Assembly: GCA_014523665.1 (NCBI GenBank)
Contig: JAATVR010000284.1
Span: forward strand, 1-16,770
Source of the DNA: Nitrososphaerales archaeon TH526
Lineage (GTDB): Archaea > Thermoproteota > Nitrososphaeria > Nitrososphaerales > Nitrososphaeraceae
DNA length: 16,770 nucleotides
Reading direction: 5' to 3'
Under the pieces are notes generated by a model that worked only from the letters and a program-made list of their open reading frames with translations, did no database searches and had not been told where the DNA came from. This document shows positions 1 through 7,828 of the stretch, one piece after another (the first letter of the stretch is position 1; the number at the start of each line of letters is the position of its first letter). The translations under genes were made by a program, and so were the position numbers.

Positions 1-259
1 CACCTTCATCATTGTCTGTCTCTTGACCTACCCCGTCGTCACCGCCTGGTCCATCTCTATCAGCATCTTCACCATCATTATCTGGATCATCGTTATCTGC
101 ACCTACTCTATCTTTTTGTGGAGTACAGCCTACTGGTTCGTCTCTACAGTTACCCATTCCAGTTGTTGCGTATGTTGTTGTTGTGCTTGTTGCTACTGCT
201 GATACCGACATTGTCAATATCAACATCAGAAACACGGTTGCCAAAACATTTGTTGACAT
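1..259 (-). CDS. Secreted Asp/Gly-rich protein, C-terminus outside window
   Basis: The frame opens with ATG at 259 and runs off the left edge without a stop, so only about 86 N-terminal residues are seen. Residues 1-25 form a signal peptide: a short polar start, a hydrophobic core (LATVFLMLILTMSVSA) and then Ala/Thr/Ser. A Thr-rich stretch and a Cys pair (NCRDEPVGC) follow. After that comes a strongly acidic Asp/Asn/Gly region (DNDDPDNDGEDADRDGPGG) resembling the calcium-binding repeats of thrombospondin type 3 or dockerin-like proteins. An in-frame stop at 287-289 with no ATG before 259 fixes the start. A TATA-like element at 285-291 sits about 29 bp upstream, which suggests a leaderless or nearly leaderless transcript. 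I do not recognise the family. Export is likely; calcium binding is only a guess from composition. Confidence 0.7.
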   Translation of the reverse strand, partial: MSTNVLATVFLMLILTMSVSAVATSTTTTYATTGMGNCRDEPVGCTPQKDRVGADNDDPDNDGEDADRDGPGGDDGVGQETDNDEG

Positions 260-284
260 TGAAGAGGCAAACCAAAAGCAGCGG

Positions 285-291
285 TTTTATA
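285..291 (-). promoter_or_regulatory. TATA element for the secreted acidic protein
   Basis: Read on the minus strand this is TATAAAA within AAGTATAAAACC, centred about 29 bp before the ATG at 259. Archaeal transcription starts about 25 bp downstream of the box, so the transcript would begin at or just before the start codon. Confidence 0.45.
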
Positions 292-856
292 CTTAGACTT
301 TCTAAAACCATGACGATTTATAACCTCCCTCTTACCCTGGTACGGGTTTTGCAACCATATGGGTGAAAACAGGGTGAACAATGCGCGAGCCGGCTTAAGA
401 CAGTATGACATAGAATCTTGACGTCAATCAAAAGGTTTAGGGAGATCATGATCCGCCATAACTCTTAAAATAAATAAAGGAAGGCATTGTATAAATATTA
501 CATAATCTATTTATATAATATTCTTCCATAGTTCTGAAACAAAGTTCTGCCACTCTATCTTCGCTGGCGGGGCGACATTCGGTCGACACCAAGTCAGCTG
601 ATACTTCTAAAACTAACGGTTATCGTCAACTCTTGCCTGCTAATCCTAACTAATTACGGGTATGATTTCAATCAGCTTTTCTGCCAGTAATTTATGAAAA
701 GCGCAGAAAGAGCGGCCAGTTTTGCTTGCAGACTAAGCACGATTTTTATAATGCAGGATTTCCTATAAATAAATAAGATATCTGCGGTTCTGGCTTTAAT
801 CTGACTATCGATTTATTTACGTCTCAGGTTTAGATGAGGAAGCTGCTAATAATAGC
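292..856. other. Gene-free spacer
   Basis: AT-rich DNA with stops in all frames at short intervals. Positions 560-605 are noticeably richer in G+C than their surroundings, but I find no protein, tRNA or repeat there. TATA-like runs lie near 745-780. I see nothing else that I can name. Confidence 0.5.
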
Positions 857-1792
857 CTAGTGTTTTTTTTGCGAAGATGAGATGTAGGTTACCTTTGGTT
901 CTATTGGTCCTCCAACAGCAGTAACCCATTGAGATGAAGGATAAAACAAATGTCCTAAATTTGGGTAAGTTTTCAATGTATGATCAGGATGTCTTACTTC
1001 TGTTAGTTTTTGTTGTAAAAGAGATGCTTGTTGTATTGGAGTTTGTGAATCATTATTTCCTTGCATTATTAATATAGATGTATTGGAGGGAATTTTACTT
1101 ATGATATCCAAATTAGGTATCGAAGAGTATTTTGATGAAAGCCAAATAGGACATGGACCTTTTAGAGCGTTACACTTCTCACCTGGTGTCACAACTGATA
1201 ATGATTTGAGATTGTCTGTTAGTCTGGGTTTAAGTTCGTCATTAATGCTTATGAACGTGTCGTTGATTATATTATATTGGGGATTCAGTTGTTCAGCTGT
1301 CCCATTGGGAGTAGTAATGTTTTGAGCAAGAACTAGAGTAAGATTTCCGACCAAAGAGCTGAAAGCAGGATTCTCCGATGCTTCTTGTACTGATATCAAT
1401 CCATTGTGATTATGGTCTAGAACCTGTTGAGCGTAGAGTACTGGGAGGCTAACACCTTGGAAGTCTCCTATTTCACGCAAGTTCTGAGCCAATGCCCCCA
1501 TCAGTACAATATTATCTACTATATCTGGGTTGTTGATAGCAACTCGTGGGACAATCTCTGTACCCTCACTATGTCCAATTAGAGTTACATTGTTAGAATC
1601 AACCTCTGGTTGCTGTACAAGAACATTTAGCGCCTTCTCTGCATCTTGTGTCAGATCGTTAAATGTTATGTTCCCCCATACATTATTATCCAAAATTGTC
1701 AGATTCGCGCCAAGACCTCTCTTGACATACTGTAATACTGCAAAGCCTCTTTCTGAAAGATATTCAGCTATATCAAAGAACGGTCTTGTGCT
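857..1792 (-). pseudogene. Alpha/beta hydrolase lacking its N-terminus
   Basis: The frame is open from 1792 to the TAG at 857-859 (about 311 codons). The only usual start codon near the front is a TTG at 1693. The protein homology begins earlier, with RPFFDIAEYLSERGF at about 1786, and two TGA codons lie directly before it (1793-1798). From the TTG start the serine-hydrolase triad is visible: Ser42 in GHSEG, Asp215 in NDSQTP and His248 in LGHLF. An EF-hand-like loop, DHNHNGLISVQE, sits at 93-104. The family normally has a preceding strand with an HG oxyanion-hole motif and a YDKRG motif. The HG segment is absent, and the second motif reads YVKRG. I infer a 5'-truncated gene that is probably inactive. 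A functional short protein from the TTG is possible but would lack the oxyanion-hole loop. Confidence 0.6.
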
Positions 1793-2124
1793 TCATCACC
1801 TTAGCGTTCTTACTGCAAAATTTATGCGCAAGTCGCTTATTTCATTATTTCAGTCATCTAGACCTTGAATCAGTTCCTTGTTCGCTAAAACATTCGCTTC
1901 GCTCTGTAAGTCCATTTCGTCCTATGTCTGTGTCCCGAATCTATCACTATCTAATTTTCTGATCTGTTCCAAATCAAAGGTATCTTCTTTTTACAGCGTC
2001 ATTGGTTTGGCATCAAATTTTTCACAAAAAGAATTTGATTTGTCAAACCACGAAATCAGAAAGTACATATCATTAATATACATAACAACATTATATCATT
2101 CACTCTGATTGGTTTAGGGGAGAA
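1793..2124. other. Spacer before the winged-helix gene, possible hydrolase remnant
   Basis: No gene is convincing here. A 21-codon minus-strand frame at 1850-1915 (begins MDLQSEANVL) has a coding-like composition. It may be a relic of the missing front of the neighbouring hydrolase, but no family motif supports that. Confidence 0.3.
2073..2081 (+). promoter_or_regulatory. TATA element for the winged-helix gene
   Basis: TTAATATAC lies 52-58 bp before the two candidate ATGs. Transcription would begin near 2100, leaving a leader of about 25 nt that contains the AGGGGAG ribosome-binding sequence at 2115-2122. A second TATA-like run lies at 2089-2097. Confidence 0.35.
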
Positions 2125-2424
2125 ATGAAAATGGGCTTTCGACGGCCACAACCGCAGCGTGACAAATTTGATATATTTAAGGATCTCTTATCAATCGTTG
2201 CCAATGCCAAGCCGCTTTATCGCAATCAAATGAATCAGACAAGGGTAGGCTATACCGCTAACCTGACTCATCCGCAAACCGTCAAATATCTTGGAGAATT
2301 AGCCGACCTTGGACTCTTGATTCTGACGGATTATAAACCATATTCATATTACGCAATCACCAAAAAAGGACGTCGATGTTTGCAAATATTCAGTGAGATG
2401 GAAGATGATTTAAGACCTTTCTAA
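2125..2424 (+). CDS. Small winged-helix DNA-binding protein
   Basis: A 99-residue basic protein of the archaeal stand-alone winged-helix type (similar to the HTH_45 group). Residues 14-33 form the first helix region (FDIFKDLLSIVANAKPLYRN). About 35-65 contain the helix-turn-helix (TRVGYTANLTHPQTVKYLGELADLGLL). The wing is the hairpin YKPYSYYAITKKGRRCL at 75-91. This length and plan are common among thaumarchaeal transcription regulators whose targets are mostly unknown. There are two ATGs two codons apart (2125 and 2131). The purine-rich AGGGGAG at 2115-2122 is only a few bases from the first and better spaced from the second, so the protein may begin at MGFRRP. It stands alone between a decayed hydrolase and a convergent permease gene, so context says nothing about its target. 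Confidence 0.8.
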   Translation: MKMGFRRPQPQRDKFDIFKDLLSIVANAKPLYRNQMNQTRVGYTANLTHPQTVKYLGELADLGLLILTDYKPYSYYAITKKGRRCLQIFSEMEDDLRPF

Positions 2425-2447
2425 GACGCCGACTATCAGATTCTTTA

Positions 2448-2467
2448 GTGCAGCATCACTGCTGTAC
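2448..2467 (+). other. Hairpin after the winged-helix gene
   Basis: GTGCAGCA and TGCTGTAC form an 8-bp stem with one G-U pair and a 4-base loop, 24 nt after the stop codon. No T-run follows directly, so this is not a clear terminator. It may be a 3'-end stabilising hairpin. Confidence 0.35.
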
Positions 2468-2720
2468 ACGAAAAATAATATACTTTCGCTAACGCTTTTT
2501 CAAAAAATTTAAAAATTTAGAGTATTCGCGACATAATCAGACAATCCACTCCAGAAAGAAACTAGCAATATTCGGAGCAACTATAATTGAATAGTTGCAT
2601 GTGATTAAAAAGGGGCCGAATTCATGACCGAACATTAAATTGACATGTACGAAGGGGTTTTTGAAGCCGTTTCTCACCTAGGTATCATTTGAGCGACCTA
2701 TAAACTAATTAAGCAACAAA

Positions 2721-2852
2721 TTGCACTGGTCTTGCAATCAAGCGGAGGTTGAGCAAGATAACAATAAAGCAAGTACATATGAAAAGACTCCTTCAGATTG
2801 GTTGCGTAATTCCAATATTGGGAAATTATCAGACAAATTGAACGAACAATAG
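2721..2852 (+). CDS. Possible 43-residue hydrophilic protein
   Basis: A frame starting with TTG at 2721 encodes a hydrophilic peptide with a coding-like composition (ends TPSDWLRNSNIGKLSDKLNEQ without its first residue) and stops at TAG 2850-2852. No ribosome-binding site or TATA element is well placed, and I recognise no family. It may be chance or the tail of a decayed gene. Confidence 0.2.
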   Translation: MHWSCNQAEVEQDNNKASTYEKTPSDWLRNSNIGKLSDKLNEQ

Positions 2853-2892
2853 CTGAGGAATTCAGTTACTAGTATTATCTGCAACTCCCTGC

Positions 2893-5337
2893 TTACCGTC
2901 TGGTTACTCTGTTCAATAACAGTTTCATTCTACCTATAACTGGAATACTATAACTCTTTGCAACTATTATTGGACATTCTAGATGTTCCATAAGATGCAG
3001 CAAATGGGGGTCGTTCAGAAAACTATATTTTGCAATACTAGCCCCAATAATTAAGAGATCCGGTTGAGCTGCGTTAATTGTCGACTGGATTAGCATAGTC
3101 AAGTTCTCTATACTACTCTCTGTTTCCTTTGATAGATAGATTTCGTTGTATTCAACTCCATCTATCCCTAGATGGTGTGTTTGGTGTAAATGGTTCCTGT
3201 GGGTGGGGTCTTTTTTACCTTCGGCATGCTCATCATGTCCCTTATTGATAGAAAGAATAGTAACAGTAAACAGGCCAGAGTGCTCAATCCATCTTGTAGT
3301 CCTTAGAACAATATCAGAATGTTCTCCACGATCAAACAGAACAACGAGTCTTTTTTTCTTGTTGTTATTCTCGTTTCTTAGTGTTGTGTTCACTTGTGGC
3401 TGCTGCTGTCCGTAGATTGGATTCCGAGCTTGTATATAGTCGCTGCTGCCAGCCATCCTCGAGACCGCTTCCAGCTGTACATTTTCATCAGCTCTCTTTA
3501 CGCATAAAGCATCACAAGTGGCGAGGGTCTGTAGTTTCTTGTTCGTTCGAAGTGTTTCAAAATCAGCCAGAAGTAAATCGATATGCTGCTCTTCGATTGT
3601 TGCAAGAATTGCCTCGGTTGCATCATGTGATATTCTGGCCAAATAGTGATTTGTGATCCCCTCTTTGTCGAGGGTTTCTTCCAAAGGCTTGTAGGCTCTT
3701 TTCGCTGAATCGGCGAATGCAATCCCTGCAGAGAGGGGGGTTTGCTCGGGAACTGTTATCACTCTCAATACATCTACTTCACCATTATTTTCCTTTGCTA
3801 CCCTGATTGCAAATTTTATCAACCTGTCAGGATTCTCTGGTGTATACAAGATTAGAATTCGAAAGGCTTTTCTTTCCAAAGCTCCTTCGCTAGTTACAGT
3901 AGGCGCATAATGCTCTAGTTCCTTTCGAAAGATATACACCCGATATACTGCAAAACCAATTGCAACCCAAACTATTGTAATGACCCAGCTTAAAGGTTCG
4001 GTCACCAGTAGATATATGGCTAGGCCAATCTTCAGAAAGATACCAATGATTGGAATCACGGGGAAAAAGGGAGTTTTAAACCCATAATCCAATTTGTCAC
4101 CGTAAATCCTTCGTATATTGATCGCAGCCAAATTGACCTGTGTAAAGAGCAAGAGAAAGATTACCCCCGCAGCAATGGCAATTTGATCTAAAGGTAATCC
4201 AGAGGCCATCACTGCCATAATAAGACCCGACAGTAGAATCGCAATGTATGGAGTTTTGTTCTTTGGATGTATTGCGCTGAACTTGTGTGGCAGATTGTAA
4301 TGTCTTCCCATTGCAAATGCGACCCGAGCTGAGGAGAACGTAGTGGCGTTCAACGCAGCTAGTGTGGAAATCATTCCTCCTCCAAGGACTATGAATGCAC
4401 CATATGGAATAATCAATTCGGCAGCAGCACTTATTCCCAATTCACCCTGATCGCCTATGAATTTCCATGATGCTATTCCACCTTCTGGAAAAATGGCTCC
4501 TATAGACACAAATGCAATAAGACAGTACAAAACAACAACTGCAGACAATGAAATAAAAATCGCTCTGGGAATATTGCGCTTTGGGTTTTTGACTTCTTCG
4601 CCCGTTTGAACTATGACTTCGTATCCCTCAAATGCAATAAACGTCAATCCCATAGCGGCAACTACGCCCGCAATTCCCATGGGCATAAAATCAGAAAAAT
4701 TCATTGTCCATCCCGGATTGGCATGCATGGTCCACAACCCCGCGCCTATCAGCGCAAATATCAGTCCCAACTGAATCACCGTCACGATATCGCCAGTCTT
4801 GCCCGTTTCAGAAGTGCCCTTAAAATTCACGTATGTAAATGCTGCAACGGAAGCAATCGCAATAACCTTGTCCAAGGGGATTATACCAAGAATCAGCAGG
4901 GTTCCCTCTGAACCGACCCCCTTAAACAAATTAAGCTGCAACAACAAACCATTTAGAAACGACGCAAAACTTACCGCGTATAAACTCCCTGCTACTATGT
5001 GTGCAAACCATGCCATCCATCCACTAATGAAAGCATTTGGACGAGGAAGACCTTCTCGCACCCAAAGATAACCACCACCAGCTTCGGGCATTGCAGACCC
5101 AAGTTCAGCATATGCCATTGCTGTGAAGAGTGTTATCGTTGCATTCACTATGAATGCAATTATTACAGCACTTCCGGCTAATCCGATTGCTGGTCCAGTA
5201 AGTACAAAAATCGAACCTCCGATCATGGCAGCGATCCCTACCATTATCACATCGAGAAGGGTCAAGGAGCGAACCAAGTGGTGTTCTTGAGGACGATATG
5301 AAGGCGTGGATGACTCTCCAGGAGAAGAGCTGGCCAA
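2893..5337 (-). CDS. APC-superfamily amino-acid permease with two UspA-like domains
   Basis: An 814-residue membrane transporter. Residues 20-472 are a complete APC permease of about 12 membrane segments. The first helix has the broken-helix substrate motif (IGGSIFVLTGPA, 39-50). The second and third regions follow as AYAELGSAMPEAGGGY (75-90), then FEGYEVIVQTGEEVKNPKRN (236-255, 20 residues), all typical of amino-acid/cation permeases. Two cytosolic universal-stress-protein folds follow, at about 490-615 and 661-795, joined by a Gln/Asn-rich linker. Neither shows the ATP-binding G-2x-G-9x-G-S/T pattern, so they are probably regulatory rather than ATP-dependent. The start is a TTG at 5337: the codon two before it is a stop, and the next ATG (residue 32) lies inside the first membrane segment. 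A TATA-like run at 5381-5392 fits a leader of about 20 nt. Substrate is unknown; amino-acid or polyamine uptake is the family role. Confidence 0.85.
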   Translation of the reverse strand: MASSSPGESSTPSYRPQEHHLVRSLTLLDVIMVGIAAMIGGSIFVLTGPAIGLAGSAVIIAFIVNATITLFTAMAYAELGSAMPEAGGGYLWVREGLPRPNAFISGWMAWFAHIVAGSLYAVSFASFLNGLLLQLNLFKGVGSEGTLLILGIIPLDKVIAIASVAAFTYVNFKGTSETGKTGDIVTVIQLGLIFALIGAGLWTMHANPGWTMNFSDFMPMGIAGVVAAMGLTFIAFEGYEVIVQTGEEVKNPKRNIPRAIFISLSAVVVLYCLIAFVSIGAIFPEGGIASWKFIGDQGELGISAAAELIIPYGAFIVLGGGMISTLAALNATTFSSARVAFAMGRHYNLPHKFSAIHPKNKTPYIAILLSGLIMAVMASGLPLDQIAIAAGVIFLLLFTQVNLAAINIRRIYGDKLDYGFKTPFFPVIPIIGIFLKIGLAIYLLVTEPLSWVITIVWVAIGFAVYRVYIFRKELEHYAPTVTSEGALERKAFRILILYTPENPDRLIKFAIRVAKENNGEVDVLRVITVPEQTPLSAGIAFADSAKRAYKPLEETLDKEGITNHYLARISHDATEAILATIEEQHIDLLLADFETLRTNKKLQTLATCDALCVKRADENVQLEAVSRMAGSSDYIQARNPIYGQQQPQVNTTLRNENNNKKKRLVVLFDRGEHSDIVLRTTRWIEHSGLFTVTILSINKGHDEHAEGKKDPTHRNHLHQTHHLGIDGVEYNEIYLSKETESSIENLTMLIQSTINAAQPDLLIIGASIAKYSFLNDPHLLHLMEHLECPIIVAKSYSIPVIGRMKLLLNRVTRR

Positions 5338-5380
5338 GTGTTACAACTAGGTCAACTCTTCTTCTGAAATTAAAACCTTC

Positions 5381-5392
5381 GCATATTAAAAA
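5381..5392 (-). promoter_or_regulatory. TATA-like element for the permease gene
   Basis: TTTTTAATATGC on the minus strand places a start site near 5360, about 23 nt before the TTG start codon at 5337. No Shine-Dalgarno sequence lies between them. Confidence 0.35.
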
Positions 5393-6121
5393 CAATCAGC
5401 TCAAATAACTACAATACTGAGGGCCATATTGTAGGCACTTTATCTGGTCAATAGATCAGAAGAATTGAAGGCAGATGCAATATGACCGAATAATTCACAT
5501 GGCATTAATATTTGATCACTTATTTGATTTCGAAGCATTTTGTTGTCACTTTTAGCCAACAAACAAACAAGGAAGGGTCCAATCTCATAGAATTATGTCG
5601 TTATCACAAAAAATAATCAATTTGGTGGGTACAGAGAACGGAACACATTGAGAGTTAATGGCAAGTCGAAACCTCGCTAAAGGCGCTTATCTATTAAGAA
5701 GAAGAAGAAACAATCAAGTTTGATCTTATCAGGTGTAGTATAAGCAATAACTAAATCAACCACCCGTAGATTGAAATTCCATTGAATTTATTGTCATTGA
5801 ATTGCAATTTTCAGGCGACTCTGATCCTGCCATAGTCTTTTGTACTCTGTTCTTAAATCAGGACTGATGTATTCAATAGTTATTTACTATTAGAGACAAG
5901 CAATGAAGTAGTTTAATAGTATTCATGATGGGAGATATCAATGGTATTCGCATTTACCTAAGATGACTTCAATTACTTCCAAATCACAATTTGAAAATCG
6001 CGAGCAATAGTAGAGCAATTATTGGGGTTTTTCAGCTGCAAAGAGTTTTATTTTAACCACAATTTTGCTTAAAAGATCTATTGTTATGGCTACGCAATTA
6101 AGCACAATTAGTGATATCCGT

Positions 6122-6145
6122 GTTAGGAAGGGTTATCTTTCTAAC
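6122..6145 (+). repeat. Inverted repeat upstream of the malic enzyme
   Basis: GTTAGGAAG and CTTTCTAAC form a 9-bp arm pair (one G-T pair) around GGTTAT. It lies upstream of the presumed TATA element at 6211, so it could be a protein-binding site as easily as an RNA hairpin. It is flanked by two copies of GCACAATTAG. Confidence 0.35.
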
Positions 6146-6210
6146 GGCCTTCTGGAAATTATCGGGCACAATTAGCAGCGAGGACCCAGAATACTTAGTT
6201 TAACTATTCT

Positions 6211-6220
6211 GGTTTAAATA
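6211..6220 (+). promoter_or_regulatory. TATA-like element for the malic enzyme
   Basis: GGTTTAAATA places transcription near 6243. That leaves leaders of about 34 nt to the GTG at 6277 and about 94 nt to the ATG at 6337. Confidence 0.3.
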
Positions 6221-6336
6221 AACGAGACACAAGTAGAAGATAGAGGGACTTCTAACGAGTAGCTAGGTATCGGCAGGTGAGAGAAAATCCAACAGGATGC
6301 TATTCTAAGCAAGAAATACAAAAAGCAATATGTAAC

Positions 6337-7626
6337 ATGCCACAAAATTCTACTAATTTGACACTCGAGGATGATGCTATTACATTGCATCGTATTCTAA
6401 AGGGAAAAATAGGGATCCAGAGCAGAGTAACGGCAATCTTCGGAAGACCCTCTTCCGTAACCGGGGATGAAGGTCAGCCCGCTCAAGGAATTGGTGAGAT
6501 AGGCAACGAGGAAAAGAAGGTCGACAGTTCTGGGGTCCTTGGATTGATTTACACACCCGGCGTTGCAGCCGTTGCAGAGGCTATAAGCACTAACAAGGAA
6601 CTGGTATATGAATACACTTCCAAGTGGAACAATGTAGCAATTGTATGTGATGGCACTCGGGTTTTAGGTCTAGGGAACATTGGACCTCGAGCAGCCCTCC
6701 CCGTAATGGAGGGAAAGTCGGTGCTGTTTAAACTATTAGCTGACATAAACGCTTATCCACTGTGCCTCAACACTACCGATAAGGATGAAATTATTAGTTT
6801 TGTTAAGGCTGTAGAGCCAACATTTGGTGCAATTAATATCGAAGATATTGAATCGCCTAAAGTTTTAGAGATAGTGGAAAGATTGCAGCGAGAACTCTCG
6901 ATTCCCGTTTTTCACGACGATCAGCACGGAACATCTATTGTCACCCTTGCAGCTCTGCTCAATGCATTAAAAATAGTCAACAAGCCATACATTAGCGATG
7001 TTAAAGTAGTAGTAGCAGGAGCAGGTTCTGCCGGCTACGGAATCTCTAAGATACTAAAGCAGGTTGGATGTAACCAAATATTAGTAACTGATAGTCATGG
7101 AATAATCTATCAGAATAGGCCAAAGGGAATGTACAACAAGTATAAGCAAGAAATAGGTGCGATCACAAATCCAATTGGTATGAAAGGATCTCTGGAAGAT
7201 GCAATTGTAGGAGCAGATGTTTTCGTTGGTGTTTCTGGAAGGCCGAATATTCTTGATGGTAAAATGGTCAAAACAATGAATAATGATCCTATAATATTTG
7301 CCTTAAGCAACCCTGAACCAGAAATTTATCCTTCGCAAGCACTCGCTGGTGGAGCAAGAGTGGTTGCGACTGGGAGGTCCGACTTTCCAAACCAAATAAA
7401 CAATGTTTCTGTTTTTCCATCTATGCTTCGTGTCCTTTTGGATCTTCGAGTTAGAACTTTGAATGAGGAACTGCTAGCAGCAGTTGCGATGGGCATTGCA
7501 GATCTAGTGGAACAAGAGCATCTACACTCCAACTATATCTTACCACCCATAGACGACCCGCGAATCCTCGCGATTATTTCAGACAAATTGAGAAAAGTGA
7601 TAAAGCTTCATGTTAACGAGAAGTAA
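6337..7626 (+). CDS. Malic enzyme (malate dehydrogenase, decarboxylating)
   Basis: Converts malate to pyruvate and CO2 with reduction of NAD(P), linking the citric acid cycle to pyruvate and biosynthesis. Both family domains are present. Positions here are counted from the upstream GTG at 6277 (subtract 20 for the ATG start). The N-terminal domain has LIYTPGVAAVAE with the catalytic Tyr92, then CDGTRVLGLGNIGP and MEGKSVLFK with catalytic Lys147. The metal-binding acids are in NIEDIESP (Glu189/Asp190) and FHDDQHGTS (Asp214/215). The Rossmann domain begins with GAGSAG (248-253); Asp272 at the end of the next strand (LVTDSHG) hints at NAD rather than NADP. Length fits the short prokaryotic class. 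About 20 extra residues (59-83) precede the YTPGV motif. I chose ATG 6337 because it needs no extra tail, but GTG 6277 cannot be excluded. Confidence 0.93.
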   Translation: MPQNSTNLTLEDDAITLHRILKGKIGIQSRVTAIFGRPSSVTGDEGQPAQGIGEIGNEEKKVDSSGVLGLIYTPGVAAVAEAISTNKELVYEYTSKWNNVAIVCDGTRVLGLGNIGPRAALPVMEGKSVLFKLLADINAYPLCLNTTDKDEIISFVKAVEPTFGAINIEDIESPKVLEIVERLQRELSIPVFHDDQHGTSIVTLAALLNALKIVNKPYISDVKVVVAGAGSAGYGISKILKQVGCNQILVTDSHGIIYQNRPKGMYNKYKQEIGAITNPIGMKGSLEDAIVGADVFVGVSGRPNILDGKMVKTMNNDPIIFALSNPEPEIYPSQALAGGARVVATGRSDFPNQINNVSVFPSMLRVLLDLRVRTLNEELLAAVAMGIADLVEQEHLHSNYILPPIDDPRILAIISDKLRKVIKLHVNEK

Positions 7627-7627
7627 T

Positions 7628-7656
7628 ATTATTGTAATTAATAATTATTGTAATTA
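7628..7656 (+). repeat. Tandem 13-mer after the malic enzyme
   Basis: ATTATTGTAATTA occurs at 7628-7640 and again at 7644-7656, beginning directly after the stop codon. It is AT-rich and might help end transcription, but it may simply be low-complexity spacer. Confidence 0.4.
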
Positions 7657-7673
7657 GTATCATGTGAATTCAG

Positions 7674-7687
7674 TCAGGTTAGCCTAA
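7674..7687. promoter_or_regulatory. DtxR/MntR-like operator core between convergent genes
   Basis: TCAGGTTAGCCTAA matches 13 of 14 bases of the DtxR-family operator core TTAGGTTAGCCTAA as I remember it. It lies between the 3' ends of the malic enzyme and acetyltransferase genes, an odd place for an operator. Binding is inference. Confidence 0.3.
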
Positions 7688-7828
7688 TCCTTGGGGGCAA
7701 ACAATCAATTGTGAAATCTAAAAGGTCTAATTCATCACAATTATGGTACATGCTTAGATAAATGCTCTTTATTGCACGAAAAACAAAGCTTCTTTCAAGA
7801 TAGGCAATCTCGCGAGTCGGAATAATCA

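Larger units (their letters stand above)
5393..6336. other. Long divergent spacer between permease and malic enzyme
   Basis: Nearly 1 kb with no convincing gene. Visible structure includes AGA repeats at 5697-5708 (AGAAGAAGAAGA). An imperfect inverted repeat lies at 6122-6145, and the 10-mer GCACAATTAG occurs at 6102-6111 and 6166-6175. The malic enzyme promoter is at the right end. Short frames such as a 21-codon one at 5659 and a 29-codon one at 6086 have no support beyond being open. Confidence 0.5.

Noticed and set aside
118..366. Plus-strand Leu-rich 82-codon frame resembling a membrane peptide
   Set aside because: It is the complement of the signal peptide and Thr-rich region of the minus-strand secreted protein, and its start has no signals.
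560..605. Locally G+C-rich patch that might be a tRNA
   Set aside because: No cloverleaf arms or T-loop sequence could be placed on either strand.
1878..2108. Plus-strand 76-codon frame with a hydrophobic start
   Set aside because: Composition is that of translated AT-rich spacer (Ser/Leu/Tyr/Ile), it has no ribosome-binding site, and it overlaps the promoter of the winged-helix gene.
7754..7790. Possible small RNA or small gene next to the lone DtxR-like box
   Set aside because: No open frame of useful length and no stable hairpin were visible. It is kept only as a question in the findings.
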